DNA from: DASSJT01 sp963715025
Lineage (GTDB): Bacteria; Actinomycetota; Actinomycetes; Actinomycetales; Dermatophilaceae
Assembly (NCBI GenBank): GCA_963715025.1
Contig: CAVQQQ010000003.1
Location: 62,001 to 126,000, forward strand
Direction of reading: 5' to 3'
Length of the DNA stretch: 64,000 nucleotides
Shown: piece after piece, positions 9,440 through 17,135 of the stretch
How the letters are laid out: every line of letters starts with the position of its first letter
How positions within the stretch are numbered: the first letter of the stretch is position 1
Position numbers and translations under genes: made by a program
Notes under the pieces: generated by a model
The model's input: only the letters and a program-made list of their open reading frames with translations
The model's database searches: none
Told to the model about the DNA's origin: nothing

Positions 9440-9796
9440 TCAGAGGTAGAGCCCGGTCTGACCGTCCTCGACGCGGGGTGCGGCGACCGCGTGCAGGTCT
9501 CGCTCGCGCATGAGCAGGTAGTCCTGGGACTGGAGCTCGACCTCGGCCCGGTCCTCGGGATCGAACAGGACCCGGTCGTCCACTTGGACCTGGCGGACGT
9601 TCGGCCCCGTCGCCACGACCCGCGCCCACGAGAGCCGCTTGCCGACGCTGGCGGTGGCGGGGATCACGATGCCGCCGCCCGAACGCCGCTCACCCGGCTC
9701 TCCCTCGAGGGACACGAGGACCCGGTCGTGGAGCATCCGGATCGGCAATCCCTCGCTCTTGGTGCCCCGACCTGCCCGTGGATTGGCCTCAGCCAC
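9440..9796 (-). CDS. GroES-like co-chaperonin, stand-alone
   Basis: 118 residues with a Cpn10 fold. The core reads MLHDRVLV, a mobile-loop region rich in Arg/Ser/Gly ending GGGIVIPATA, then VVATGPN and DDRVLFDPED. An ~18-residue basic N-terminal extension (ANPRAGRGTKSEG) precedes the normal GroES start. No GroEL lies in the window. The GTG at 9796 overlaps the stop of the DUF3618 gene by 8 bases. A second, divergent GroES is known in some actinobacteria. Whether this one caps GroEL or does something else is unknown. Confidence 0.82.
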   Translation of the reverse strand: MAEANPRAGRGTKSEGLPIRMLHDRVLVSLEGEPGERRSGGGIVIPATASVGKRLSWARVVATGPNVRQVQVDDRVLFDPEDRAEVELQSQDYLLMRERDLHAVAAPRVEDGQTGLYL

Positions 9797-10067
9797 GGCG
9801 GCGCCGGCGCATCGCGACCAGGCCGATCAGGGCTGCGGCCGCAACGCCCACGGCCACGATGCGGTCCACGCGAAGGTCGCCCTCGGGCGTCGTCGCCGCG
9901 GCCACGAGCCGCGCCTTCGCGGCCTCGACCTGCCGGCGGAGGATCGCCTTGGGCGTGGCCCGCGCGGCGAGCTCGTCGACCGTGTCCGCGAGACGCAGGC
10001 GAGCCGCCTCGATATCCGCCTCGAGGGCGGCCGGCGACCCGGGTGAGGGGCGGGAGGTCGTGCTCAT
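9789..10067 (-). CDS. DUF3618 family membrane-anchored protein
   Basis: 92 residues. The N-terminal SPAALEADIEAARLRLADTVDEL stretch is the DUF3618 helix; a basic helix RRQVEAAKARL follows, then a single hydrophobic span (about 70-86, IVAVGVAAAALIGLVAM) and an RRRRRG tail. Such proteins are small actinobacterial membrane proteins of unknown function, often near peroxiredoxin or chaperone genes. It lies between bcp and the GroES-like gene and probably shares their transcript. Confidence 0.82.
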   Translation of the reverse strand: MSTTSRPSPGSPAALEADIEAARLRLADTVDELAARATPKAILRRQVEAAKARLVAAATTPEGDLRVDRIVAVGVAAAALIGLVAMRRRRRG

Positions 10068-10079
10068 CGCTTCTCTCCT

Positions 10080-10550
10080 TCAGTCGAGGCCGAGGTCGCG
10101 GCGGAGCTTGGCCACGTGGCCCGTCGCCTTAACGTTGTACCAAGCGTGCGAGATCTTCCCGCCTTCGTCCACCACAAACGTGCTCCGGAGGACGCCCTCG
10201 ACGGTCTTGCCGTAGAGCTTCTTCTCGCCGTAAGCGCCGTAGGCGTTCAAGACCGCCCTGTCGGCGTCGGACAGCAAGGTGATGGTCAAGTGGTCCTTCT
10301 CGCGAAACGTGGCGAGCTTGGCGGGGCTGTCCGGCGAGATGCCGAGCACTTCGTAACCGTCTCGGCGGAGTGACTCAATGGAGTCCGAGAAGTCGCAGGC
10401 CTGGGTCGTGCAGCCCGGGGTCATCGCAGCCGGGTAGAAGTAGACGATCACCTTGCGGCCGCGCAGGTCTGAGAGCGTGACGCTCTTGCCGGTGTCGTCG
10501 GACAGGGTGAAGTCGGGGGCGGCGTCCCCTGCAGTCAGGCGTTCAGTCAC
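10080..10550 (-). CDS. bcp: thioredoxin-dependent peroxiredoxin (Bcp type)
   Basis: 156 residues of the AhpC-TSA/PrxQ family, reducing hydrogen peroxide and organic peroxides in the cytoplasm. The peroxidatic Cys lies in the TPGCTTQAC motif, with the resolving Cys five residues later as in PrxQ. The GTG at 10550 (VTERLTAGDAAPDF) is preferred over the in-frame GTG at 10583 because GAGGAG sits six bases upstream and the family begins here. It heads a three-gene group with the DUF3618 and GroES-like genes, suggesting an oxidative or protein-stress unit. Bases 10551-10787 hold no gene, only a 13-base direct repeat (CGAGGGACCGGCC, two copies near 10688 and 10726). Confidence 0.92.
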   Translation of the reverse strand: MTERLTAGDAAPDFTLSDDTGKSVTLSDLRGRKVIVYFYPAAMTPGCTTQACDFSDSIESLRRDGYEVLGISPDSPAKLATFREKDHLTITLLSDADRAVLNAYGAYGEKKLYGKTVEGVLRSTFVVDEGGKISHAWYNVKATGHVAKLRRDLGLD

Positions 10551-10787
10551 GGTGCTGCTCCTCGCCGGGCGGGTGGGGTTCACTGCAGTCGCCTCGCAGT
10601 GAGGTGGGCGTGAACGAATCCCAACCTATCCCAGCCCAGACCCAGCCCGCCGACGTACCGCCTGGGCGCGTCCGCCAACTCGGTCAGCGAGGGACCGGCC
10701 AGGTGAGCCCGGGGCTCCCGCCGACCGAGGGACCGGCCGGGCGCGTCCCCTGCGCGCGCCCGCCGGGCCCCGGGCCAGGCAGCCGGC

Positions 10788-11288
10788 TTAGGAGTGGCAG
10801 ATGACGTTCCGGAGCGGCGCCACGGTCGCGACCACGTCGGAGATCACGTCTGAGTCGACGTTGAGCTCGACGAGGGTGTCGACCAGGTGGCCTGCGACCT
10901 TGTCGAAGGACGCGGTGTCGATGTGCAGGTGCGCGTGGGCAGTGCCGAGGTCGCGCCCGGCGTACAGCGCTGGTCCGCCGAGCGCCGCCGCGAGGAAGGC
11001 ACGCTGGTGGCGCTGGAGCTGGGCCAGGTCGATGCCGGAGAAGTAGTGCGCGAGGTCGGGGTCGGCGAGGAGCTTGGGGTAGAACCGGCTCACCGCGGCG
11101 GCGATGGCCTCCGGTCCGCCGATGCGGTCGTAGATGGTGGCCCGGCGCGCGCCCGGGTGAGGCGATGCGATGAGCGCGGCGATGGGCGCGGCGGTGGACG
11201 CCGCCTTGGGTGCGGCGTTGGACGCCGCCTTGGGCGGGGCGGTTGGCGCGGTGGGCAGGACAGCCTCTGGCTGGGCGGTGCTCGTCAT
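10788..11288 (-). CDS. truncated hemoglobin (group I-like) with Ala/Pro-rich N-terminus
   Basis: 166 residues. The first ~45 are low-complexity Ala/Pro/Lys (repeats of AAPKAAS type). The globin core starts at TIYDRIGGPEAIAAAV, then FYPKLLADPDLAHYFSGID, LQRHQRAFLAAALGGP and a HAHLHI segment that should hold the proximal His. This is the 2-on-2 trHbN layout. Such proteins bind O2 or NO and often detoxify NO. MTSTAQPEA at 11288 is taken as the start; an extension to 11402 is possible but would run into the other globin. It is a paralogue of the next gene and shares its upstream palindrome. Confidence 0.88.
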   Translation of the reverse strand: MTSTAQPEAVLPTAPTAPPKAASNAAPKAASTAAPIAALIASPHPGARRATIYDRIGGPEAIAAAVSRFYPKLLADPDLAHYFSGIDLAQLQRHQRAFLAAALGGPALYAGRDLGTAHAHLHIDTASFDKVAGHLVDTLVELNVDSDVISDVVATVAPLRNVICHS

Positions 11289-11347
11289 GACTCCACGGTC
11301 GCGGCGAGCGCCGATGGGCACCATCGCATCGGCACCAGTCTTCGGCG

Positions 11348-11361
11348 TGGTGCCGCCACCA
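11348..11361. promoter_or_regulatory. TGGTG-CCGC-CACCA palindrome upstream of globin 1
   Basis: 5-bp arms around a 4-base centre, 59 bases upstream of the globin start at 11288. The same motif with centre CCAG lies 58 bases upstream of the second globin. A longer inverted repeat GCCGCCACC-N6-GGTGGCGGC (11353-11376) overlaps it. Matched sequence and spacing suggest one regulator for both globins. Confidence 0.5.
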
Positions 11362-11398
11362 ACGGCGGTGGCGGCCACGCGAACCCCGCGGGGCCTGC

Positions 11399-11776
11399 TC
11401 AACCGTCGTGGGTCACGATCTCGATCCGCAGTGCTTCGAAGGCGTCACAGATGTCGTCGATCGCCTCGGGCGGGGCGGCCATGGCGCAGAGCGCAGCCGC
11501 CACGTGCACGAGAAACCGGTCGAAGTCGTGGTCGGACAGTCTCAGGCCGGCGTGGGCGTCTCGCAGCCGGGGTCCGCGGTAGAGACCCGTCCCGCCCAGC
11601 AGAACCGTGATCAGGTCGCGCTGGTGGGTGGCCAGGCGCGCGAGGTCTGTGTTCGCGAAGTGATGTGCGAGGGCGGGGTCCAAGATGAGCCGCTCGTCCA
11701 GGCGGTCGACCAGCTCTTCGACGGCAAGGGGTCCGCCGAGCTGCTCGTAAAGCGTTGTCGTCGGCGTGTCCTCCAT
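11399..11776 (-). CDS. truncated hemoglobin (group I-like), second copy
   Basis: 125 residues of compact 2-on-2 globin: TLYEQLGGPLAVEELVDRL, then ILDPALAHHFANTDL, LATHQRDLITVLLGG and DAHAGLRLSDHDFD. Compared with the downstream paralogue it lacks the Ala-rich head and has Leu-Thr in the distal region. The start is MEDTPTTTLYE at 11776; the frame extends further up but into the palindromes and the end of the regulator gene. Likely role: O2/NO chemistry, perhaps NO dioxygenation with a reductase partner not seen here. The tandem pair points to recent duplication or divergent roles. Confidence 0.88.
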   Translation of the reverse strand: MEDTPTTTLYEQLGGPLAVEELVDRLDERLILDPALAHHFANTDLARLATHQRDLITVLLGGTGLYRGPRLRDAHAGLRLSDHDFDRFLVHVAAALCAMAAPPEAIDDICDAFEALRIEIVTHDG

Positions 11777-11831
11777 TCCCGCAGTATTCGTGCCGGCGTG
11801 GCTCAGCCGAAGGATGCCAGCACGACGAGGA

Positions 11832-11871
11832 CTGTGGTGCCAGCACCACAGGGTCCCGGTGGCGCCACCGG
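11832..11871. promoter_or_regulatory. two adjacent perfect palindromes upstream of globin 2
   Basis: First, CTGTGGTGC-CA-GCACCACAG (11832-11851), which contains TGGTG-CCAG-CACCA at 11835-11848. Second, CCGGTGG-CG-CCACCGG (11856-11871). They lie between the globin start (11776) and the end of the PucR-type gene (11910). Operator function is favoured because the first motif recurs upstream of globin 1; a terminator role for the regulator gene is the alternative. Confidence 0.5.
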
Positions 11872-11909
11872 ACGAGGGGCTAGTCCCACGGTTAGACCCC
11901 GGCCGGAAC

Positions 11910-13598
11910 TCACTGGGCCTTGAGCACCTTGAGCACCTGCCAGGCCCGGGTGGCCAGATGCAGGTGCAGGTGAGTGTTCGGATCGGCCAGGTCATGCCCG
12001 GATACCTCGCGGATGCGCTTCAACCGGTACTTAAGCGTGCTGCGGTGGATCAGAAGCGTTTCCGCAGTCTGTTCATGATTGCCCCCGCAGTCCAGAAAGG
12101 CGGACAGCGTCGCCACGAGCTCGCCACTGTGCTCCCGGTCGTAGCTCAGCAGGGTGTCCAGCCAGCGCCGGGCCAGGTCCTCGAGATCGCCGGGATCGGC
12201 CACCCTGCCGAATAGCCGAAGCACCCCGAGGTCGTCGAAGCAGAGGCTGCGCGCGCCCCCGGGGAGCAGCCGTAGCGCGAACCGCGCCTCCCGGTAGGAC
12301 TGCGGAAAGCCGGCTGCCCGCGCGCACCGGCCACCCGCCGCCAGCCGGCAGGAGCAGCGCAGTCTTCGCTCGATCGCGGCACGGAGTTTCTCCCACGGCA
12401 CGTCCGTGTGCGCGAGGAGCACCACCGCGTCGGCGCGACTGACCAGCAGCGACCCGGCGTCGAACTCGGCGGCGGCATGGCGCACGGCACGAAAGAGCTG
12501 CTCGGAGCCGACACCCGGGTCCGCGTCGACGATGACCACCCGGTGCGGCCGTTCCAGGTCGTACCGCAGTCCCCTGGCACGCACGAGCACACTAGCGCTG
12601 TCCGTCCCGGCCAGGAGGTCCTCGACGATGTCCCGGCGCAACCGCAGTTCGGTCTCGGCGATGTTCTGCACATGTGCCAGCTCGATCGCCAGCACGGTGG
12701 CGCCGTACTCGAGCGCCATCAGGTCCTGGTCGCGCGCGGCGTTCTCCGGGTCAATCAGCACCATCACGCCGAGGATCTCGTCCCTGGCCCTCGCGAGGGC
12801 CAACCAGCGGTCGCCGTGCCGGATCGACCGTCGCTCGTGCAGGGCGGTGGCGAGCACCTTGTCCCGGCGTGGTTCAGACTTGCCGATCGCGACGACCTCG
12901 GCACCTGTCCCGGCGGAGGCGCCCCGCGCACCATCCCGGTACTCCACCACGACCGGCAGCCCGGTCAGTTCGTGCACGACCTGCGTGATCCCCTCCACCC
13001 CGACACCTGAGGCGGCCGCGTCGGTCAACCGCTGGTGAATCTCCATGCCCTGGCGCAGCGCCGTGACCGTCTCCGACAAGCGGCCGTTGAGCAGCGCCAG
13101 CTCGCGGGCGCTGCGCCGTTCCGTATCGTGCAATGCGGTGTTCGTCAGAGCCAGCCCGGTCTGCTGGGCAAGCACGCGCAACTGGAACTGCTCGTGGGGA
13201 CTGGGCTCCTGCGCGGCTCCGGCGATCACGAAGCCGGCGTTGCCACGCAGGCTGCGCATGGGATACGCCCACGCCCAGCTGTCGGTGGGGATGTCGACCG
13301 GGCCGCCCATGGCGCCCAGCCCGGAGGTCTGGTCCTCCAGATGTGCGCGCATCGCGCGCCCAGCACACGGGTTGGTGGTCCGTCGCCAGCCACCGTCGGC
13401 GAGCAGAATCCCCTCGACGTGACACCGGGTCAGCGACGAGGCCGCTTCGGCGGCCAACTCGAGCACGGCTTCCTCGTCCGCCGCCTCGGTCATTAGCATC
13501 GACAGCGCGAGCAGGGCACGCAGGTCGGACAGTTCGGCGCGCTCCTCGCGCTGGGGGTGCCGGGGCACCGGCGCGGGCGGCGCCGACGACGTGGTCAT
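11910..13598 (-). CDS. PucR/CdaR-type transcriptional regulator with GAF-like sensor
   Basis: 562 residues. The N-terminal ~170 look like a GAF domain (LRALLALSMLMTEAADEEAV, VLAQQTGLALTNTALHD). A central region (about 185-330) resembles PucR/CdaR input domains. Then comes a GGDEF-like fold (RVVIVDADPGVGSE) and a C-terminal PucR helix-turn-helix (LVATLSAFLDCGGNHEQTAE, then LLIHRSTLKYRLKRIREV). It probably controls the adjacent CoM-type catabolic genes after sensing a small molecule. The ATG overlaps the stop of the MEDS gene by ATGA, so sensor and regulator are made together. Targets are inferred from position only. Confidence 0.88.
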   Translation of the reverse strand: MTTSSAPPAPVPRHPQREERAELSDLRALLALSMLMTEAADEEAVLELAAEAASSLTRCHVEGILLADGGWRRTTNPCAGRAMRAHLEDQTSGLGAMGGPVDIPTDSWAWAYPMRSLRGNAGFVIAGAAQEPSPHEQFQLRVLAQQTGLALTNTALHDTERRSARELALLNGRLSETVTALRQGMEIHQRLTDAAASGVGVEGITQVVHELTGLPVVVEYRDGARGASAGTGAEVVAIGKSEPRRDKVLATALHERRSIRHGDRWLALARARDEILGVMVLIDPENAARDQDLMALEYGATVLAIELAHVQNIAETELRLRRDIVEDLLAGTDSASVLVRARGLRYDLERPHRVVIVDADPGVGSEQLFRAVRHAAAEFDAGSLLVSRADAVVLLAHTDVPWEKLRAAIERRLRCSCRLAAGGRCARAAGFPQSYREARFALRLLPGGARSLCFDDLGVLRLFGRVADPGDLEDLARRWLDTLLSYDREHSGELVATLSAFLDCGGNHEQTAETLLIHRSTLKYRLKRIREVSGHDLADPNTHLHLHLATRAWQVLKVLKAQ

Positions 13599-14212
13599 GA
13601 CAGAGCGAGCCTGCGTGTGGCCAGGAACTCGTCGGGTTCAAGGTAGTACGGGTTGTCCATGACCGCACCCCCCAGCAGCACCACCGGGTGGGTGCGCAGA
13701 ATGTCGATCAGCAGGGCGCCGCCGAACCGGTCGAGGTCATACAGGCAGACGATGACCTGGGGATGCTGGCTGACGAACCGGTTCAGCTCGGACTCGTAAC
13801 AGAGGAACTCGTCCAGGTCGGGTTTCTCGGTGAGCACGCTCGGCATCTCACCGACCACACGTACGAAGTCGAACCTCGGATCGGCGAGCGCTTGCTCGAC
13901 CTCGGCGCGCCAATACGCCAGCATGTCAGCCATGACGAACCGCCCGCCGCGGAGATACGTCTGTTCCGGCGTCAGCAGGTCCAGCGCTCCACGGCGCATC
14001 GCGGCGTCGGCGAACTTCCCGAGTGCCCCGGCTACGTCGGCCGGTGCCACCGGCTCGACGACGCAGATCGCCTTGTCACCGGCCTCGACGCCTTCCCGAA
14101 GGTAGGAGAGCAGGATCTTGTCCCGCTCGGCCCGGCCGCGATAGAACGCGCAGACGTGATCCCCGGGATGAAGCTCGACGCCGGGGAGACCGAGGACGAC
14201 GGTGTCGTGCAT
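13595..14212 (-). CDS. MEDS-domain sensory protein
   Basis: 205 residues. The sequence VELHPGDHVCAFYRGRAERD near the start and the YLREGVEAGDKAICVVE block mark the MEDS domain, named for methanogen/methylotroph DcmR sensory proteins and thought to bind hydrocarbon-derived ligands or cofactors. No DNA-binding domain is visible, so it probably works through the PucR-type protein encoded next with a 4-base overlap. MHDTVVLGLPG at 14212 is the family-like start; an upstream in-frame start at 14296 is possible. A hydrocarbon-type sensor fits a neighbourhood of epoxide/CoM enzymes. Confidence 0.82.
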   Translation of the reverse strand: MHDTVVLGLPGVELHPGDHVCAFYRGRAERDKILLSYLREGVEAGDKAICVVEPVAPADVAGALGKFADAAMRRGALDLLTPEQTYLRGGRFVMADMLAYWRAEVEQALADPRFDFVRVVGEMPSVLTEKPDLDEFLCYESELNRFVSQHPQVIVCLYDLDRFGGALLIDILRTHPVVLLGGAVMDNPYYLEPDEFLATRRLALS

Positions 14213-14331
14213 GAGCTCGACGGTACTGGCGCGGACACAGCGGCGGTTCGGCCCGGAGAGGTCAATATGACCGTCCGGTTCGTCCGCCGCGGCCAAGGCC
14301 CTGATCGGCTTCCGCCCCCCGAACCTGCCAG

Positions 14332-15390
14332 TCAGCGCTCGCCGGTCAGCCGTGCCCTGGCCAGATCACGCCCAGCGACGATCGCGCCGAGCTTGGCCTT
14401 GGCCACGTTGCGGCGCATCGACGCGATACCGCAGTCGGTCGAGACGCACACCCGCTCCGGTGGCACGGCCTCGAACAGGCGGTGCAGCCAGTCCGCGACG
14501 GTCTCCGAAGTCTCGACGCGCAGCAGCTCGATGTCCACCACACCGACACCCAGGTCCTTATCCCGCGGCCACCCGCGCAGGGAGCCGACCTCGGCGAACT
14601 CATGACTGGCCATCTGGAAGTGGATCTGGTCGCAGTGCAGATCGAACGCCCAGGGGAACAACCGATCGCCCCTCAGGTCCAGGATCCCGGGCTGCCCTTC
14701 CTCGTGGCCGTAGCAGATGTGCACCACCCGGTACGCCGAGATGCCGTCAAACGCCGTGTTAATGGCGTTGATGATCCATTCCTCTGGCTCGAAGAAAGTG
14801 AGAGGCTCGGTGACCTGGATCATGTCGACGCCACGGCGCTCCATGTCACGGAACTCCGCGTTGTACGCCTTGGCCAACTCCTGCGAGAGGACTTTGAGGT
14901 CGCCGTAGTGTCGGTCGGTGGACAGGGCGGCCAGAGTCGCTGGGCCGATGGAGGCGTTGATCTTCAACGGCGCGTCGGTGACCTGCCGCACCGCCTCGGC
15001 GACCGGTTTAAACACCGGCCTACGCCAGGCCACGTCGCCGATCACGGTCGGCTTATAGATCGGCAGGTCGAACGCCCCGACCTGGAGGCGGTCACCGTAT
15101 CCGGCGTAGCCCTCCAACTTGTGCGCCATCACGTGGAACAGCTCGGCGTACTCGTAGCCGGTCTCGTTCTCGTAGTACTGGCCGCCGTCGGTGACGATGT
15201 CGAGCCCGACGTCCAGCATGTCGCGCACCGCCAGGCTCACCGCGTGGTGGTACAGCTCGCGGGTGCGATAGTCGACGAACTCGGACGAGTGCACGCCGAT
15301 CGGCAGCACCCTGCCCGCCATGAAGATCGGCCGGGGATAGGACCCGACGATCGTGGCGGGCAGCAGAATCTCTTGTCCCCGAACCTTCAT
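14332..15390 (-). CDS. MetE-C-like zinc transferase 1, candidate epoxyalkane:CoM transferase
   Basis: 352 residues, matching only the C-terminal barrel of cobalamin-independent methionine synthase (MetE), the fold used by epoxyalkane:coenzyme M transferase. It opens MKVRGQEILLPATIVGSYPR. Zinc ligands appear as H224-x-C226 (VVHICYGHE) and C320 (VSTDCG). The RQVTDAPLKINASIGP and EPLTFFEP blocks are barrel strands. MetE's N-terminal folate domain is absent and the neighbours are CoM-pathway homologues, so ring opening of an epoxide by a thiol is favoured over methionine synthesis. GAGGAG precedes the ATG. It is divergent from genes 2 and 3 and closely related to gene 3. Confidence 0.75.
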   Translation of the reverse strand: MKVRGQEILLPATIVGSYPRPIFMAGRVLPIGVHSSEFVDYRTRELYHHAVSLAVRDMLDVGLDIVTDGGQYYENETGYEYAELFHVMAHKLEGYAGYGDRLQVGAFDLPIYKPTVIGDVAWRRPVFKPVAEAVRQVTDAPLKINASIGPATLAALSTDRHYGDLKVLSQELAKAYNAEFRDMERRGVDMIQVTEPLTFFEPEEWIINAINTAFDGISAYRVVHICYGHEEGQPGILDLRGDRLFPWAFDLHCDQIHFQMASHEFAEVGSLRGWPRDKDLGVGVVDIELLRVETSETVADWLHRLFEAVPPERVCVSTDCGIASMRRNVAKAKLGAIVAGRDLARARLTGER

Positions 15391-15478
15391 TTCGCTCTCC
15401 TCAGCTCGACGTCTCCACTGGAATCGTGCCGCCGCGGCGCGGGTGCGGGCTTCGACCACGAGAGCTCAATCGGCTCGT

Positions 15479-15507
15479 CCGGTTTATCCAGCTCGGATGA
15501 GGACCGG
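15479..15507. promoter_or_regulatory. nested inverted repeat in divergent promoter region
   Basis: CCGGT-TT-ATCC-AGCTC-GGAT-GAGG-ACCGG: two nested complementary arm pairs in the 196-bp region between transferase 1 and the zinc-ribbon gene. Its position between divergent operons suits an operator, perhaps for the PucR-type protein. No recognised consensus. Confidence 0.35.
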
Positions 15508-15586
15508 TCACCCCGTTCAGTCCTAGCATCGTCTCGTACCCAGCACAGCCGGATCACGGACCCGCACAGCACGAGGAGGCCGGCCG

Positions 15587-15775
15587 ATGTCCCACCCCGT
15601 TCCCGCGACACTGCCCGCCAGGGTGACCGTGCGCTGCCCGGACTGCGGCTCCGAGCGCACCACCCTCGCCCTGCACGATGAGGCGCTCGCCAGCGCCCAG
15701 CGCTGCACGGACTGCGGGACCCCGTGTGAGGTGGTGGCGACACGGCCGGTCTCGCTCGGCTGCACGTGTTGCTGA
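15587..15775 (+). CDS. 62-residue zinc-ribbon protein
   Basis: A small protein with two C-x2-C knuckles, VRCPDCGSE at about 16-24 and RCTDCGTPC at about 39-47, and a Cys-rich end GCTCC. The knuckles would hold one zinc. AGGAGG lies at the right distance before the ATG, and transferase 2 starts 25 bases after the stop, so the frame is very probably translated. I do not recognise the family. It may deliver zinc to, or be a subunit of, the zinc-dependent transferases; this rests on position alone. Confidence 0.7.
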   Translation: MSHPVPATLPARVTVRCPDCGSERTTLALHDEALASAQRCTDCGTPCEVVATRPVSLGCTCC

Positions 15776-15800
15776 TCGGGCCTTAGCGGAGAAGGAGCGC

Positions 15801-16937
15801 ATGATGCGGATCCGGAGCAAAGACGTCTTCCTGCCCACAATGAACATGGCCTACTCGAACCCGAAGTGGTACGACTTCGTGGCCGCCGGGTACAACCTCC
15901 CGTTCGGCGGCCTGGTCGAGGACACCGTCCAGGCGGAGGTGTTCACCGACGCGCTCTGGGGTGTCATCGGCGACCAGCAGCGCGCGGGAATGGACGTGGT
16001 GGCCGACGCCCGCCTCTTCGCGGCAGGCAACTACTCCGGCGTGGTGACGTACTACTTCGGCAGGCTCGCGGGCTTCGCCCCCTACGGGCCGCATGTGCGG
16101 TACCCGCTGTACTCCACATTGCACTCACCGACATGCGTCGGCGACATCTCCCGTGCGGTACCGATGATGACGCCGATCGCCGAGACGCTGACGCAGCTGA
16201 CCGACGCCCCGCTGAAGATCCAGTGGACCGCGGCCGGGACGCTGACCGGGCTGTCCGCCGACAAGCACTACGCCAGCGACCGGGAGCGGGCCTTCGCCAT
16301 CGCCGACGCGCTCAACGAGGACATCCTCGAGGTCGACGCCATCGACCAGGTCGCGATCCTGCAGCTGGACGAGTGGTTCTGGCCCTACGAGTACGAGGAC
16401 TGGAGCATCGAGGCGTTCAACCGCACCGTCGCCGGTGTGAGCAACGCCAGGGTGATGGTGCACCTGTGCGTGGGCAACTATCGCGGTGGACGCGGGTACC
16501 GCCCCGACGACACCGCAGTCCCCGGGGAGGGTGCCTTCGACCTGCACGCCCGGCACGGCGAGTCCCTGATGTACGAATCCGTGCTGCCAAAGGCGTACGA
16601 GGCGAACATCGACATCCTCAACCTGCAGGTGATCGAGGATGCCGACTCCGGCGTGCTGGACGCGTTGCGGCGCTATCCGCTGCCCGACGGCGTCGACTTC
16701 GTCTGCGGCGTGATCGATCCCAAGTCGACCTACGTGGAGACCCCCGAAGAGGTCGCCGGCCGGATCGAACGCGTGCTGGAGGTCGTGCCCGCCGAGCGGC
16801 TGGGCCTGACCACCGGCTGCGGGCTGAAGAACCTGCCCCGGCTAACCGCCTTCCAGAAGCTGCGGTCCCTGGCCGACGGCGCCGCGCTGGTCCGGCTGCG
16901 CCATCACCTCGACACCACCGCCCCCATAGCAGTCTGA
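15801..16937 (+). CDS. MetE-C-like zinc transferase 2, divergent, candidate epoxyalkane:CoM transferase
   Basis: 378 residues, about the length of characterised epoxyalkane:CoM transferases. The zinc set is H221-x-C223 (VMVHLCVGN) and C340 (LTTGCGLKN). It differs from transferases 1 and 3: PTMNMAYSN replaces VGSYPRP, and a 20-residue loop rich in Gly/Arg/Asp follows the first ligands (GGRGYRPDDTAVPGEG). The active-site surface and substrate may therefore differ. AAGGAG is 6 bases before the first of two tandem ATG codons at 15801. Cotranscribed with the zinc-ribbon gene; transferase 3 follows after 198 bp. True epoxide substrate unknown. Confidence 0.72.
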   Translation: MMRIRSKDVFLPTMNMAYSNPKWYDFVAAGYNLPFGGLVEDTVQAEVFTDALWGVIGDQQRAGMDVVADARLFAAGNYSGVVTYYFGRLAGFAPYGPHVRYPLYSTLHSPTCVGDISRAVPMMTPIAETLTQLTDAPLKIQWTAAGTLTGLSADKHYASDRERAFAIADALNEDILEVDAIDQVAILQLDEWFWPYEYEDWSIEAFNRTVAGVSNARVMVHLCVGNYRGGRGYRPDDTAVPGEGAFDLHARHGESLMYESVLPKAYEANIDILNLQVIEDADSGVLDALRRYPLPDGVDFVCGVIDPKSTYVETPEEVAGRIERVLEVVPAERLGLTTGCGLKNLPRLTAFQKLRSLADGAALVRLRHHLDTTAPIAV

Positions 16938-16947
16938 CCCGGCCGCC

Positions 16948-17039
16948 AGTTGCCCGTTCTCGCGCTCGAACTTCCTGCTCTCGGGCACAGGCAACTCGGC
17001 CACGGGATGAGGCGGTTTGACCACAGGAAAGAGGCAACT
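16948..17039. repeat. three GGCAACT boxes upstream of transferase 3
   Basis: GGCAACT occurs at 16948-16954 on the minus strand and at 16990-16996 and 17033-17039 on the plus strand. The last two are part of an 11-base direct repeat AGGCAACTCGG spaced 43 bases, close to four helical turns. A related GGAAACTCG follows at 17054. They fill the 198-bp gap before transferase 3 and look like regulator sites. No riboswitch-like fold was recognised here. Confidence 0.4.
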
Positions 17040-17135
17040 CGGGTGCGGGAAGGGGAAACTCGCGAGCCGGAATACAGAATGCGCGGAAGATCGCCCACCT
17101 AAACGAAGCAATGTCAGGGAGCATTAGGAGACATC

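Noticed and set aside
10551..10787. Possible short gene between bcp and the globin
   Set aside because: Frames here are Pro/Gly-rich without ribosome sites; only a 13-base direct repeat is visible.
16938..17135. A cobalamin or SAM riboswitch before transferase 3
   Set aside because: No recognisable riboswitch core; only short direct and inverted repeats are seen.
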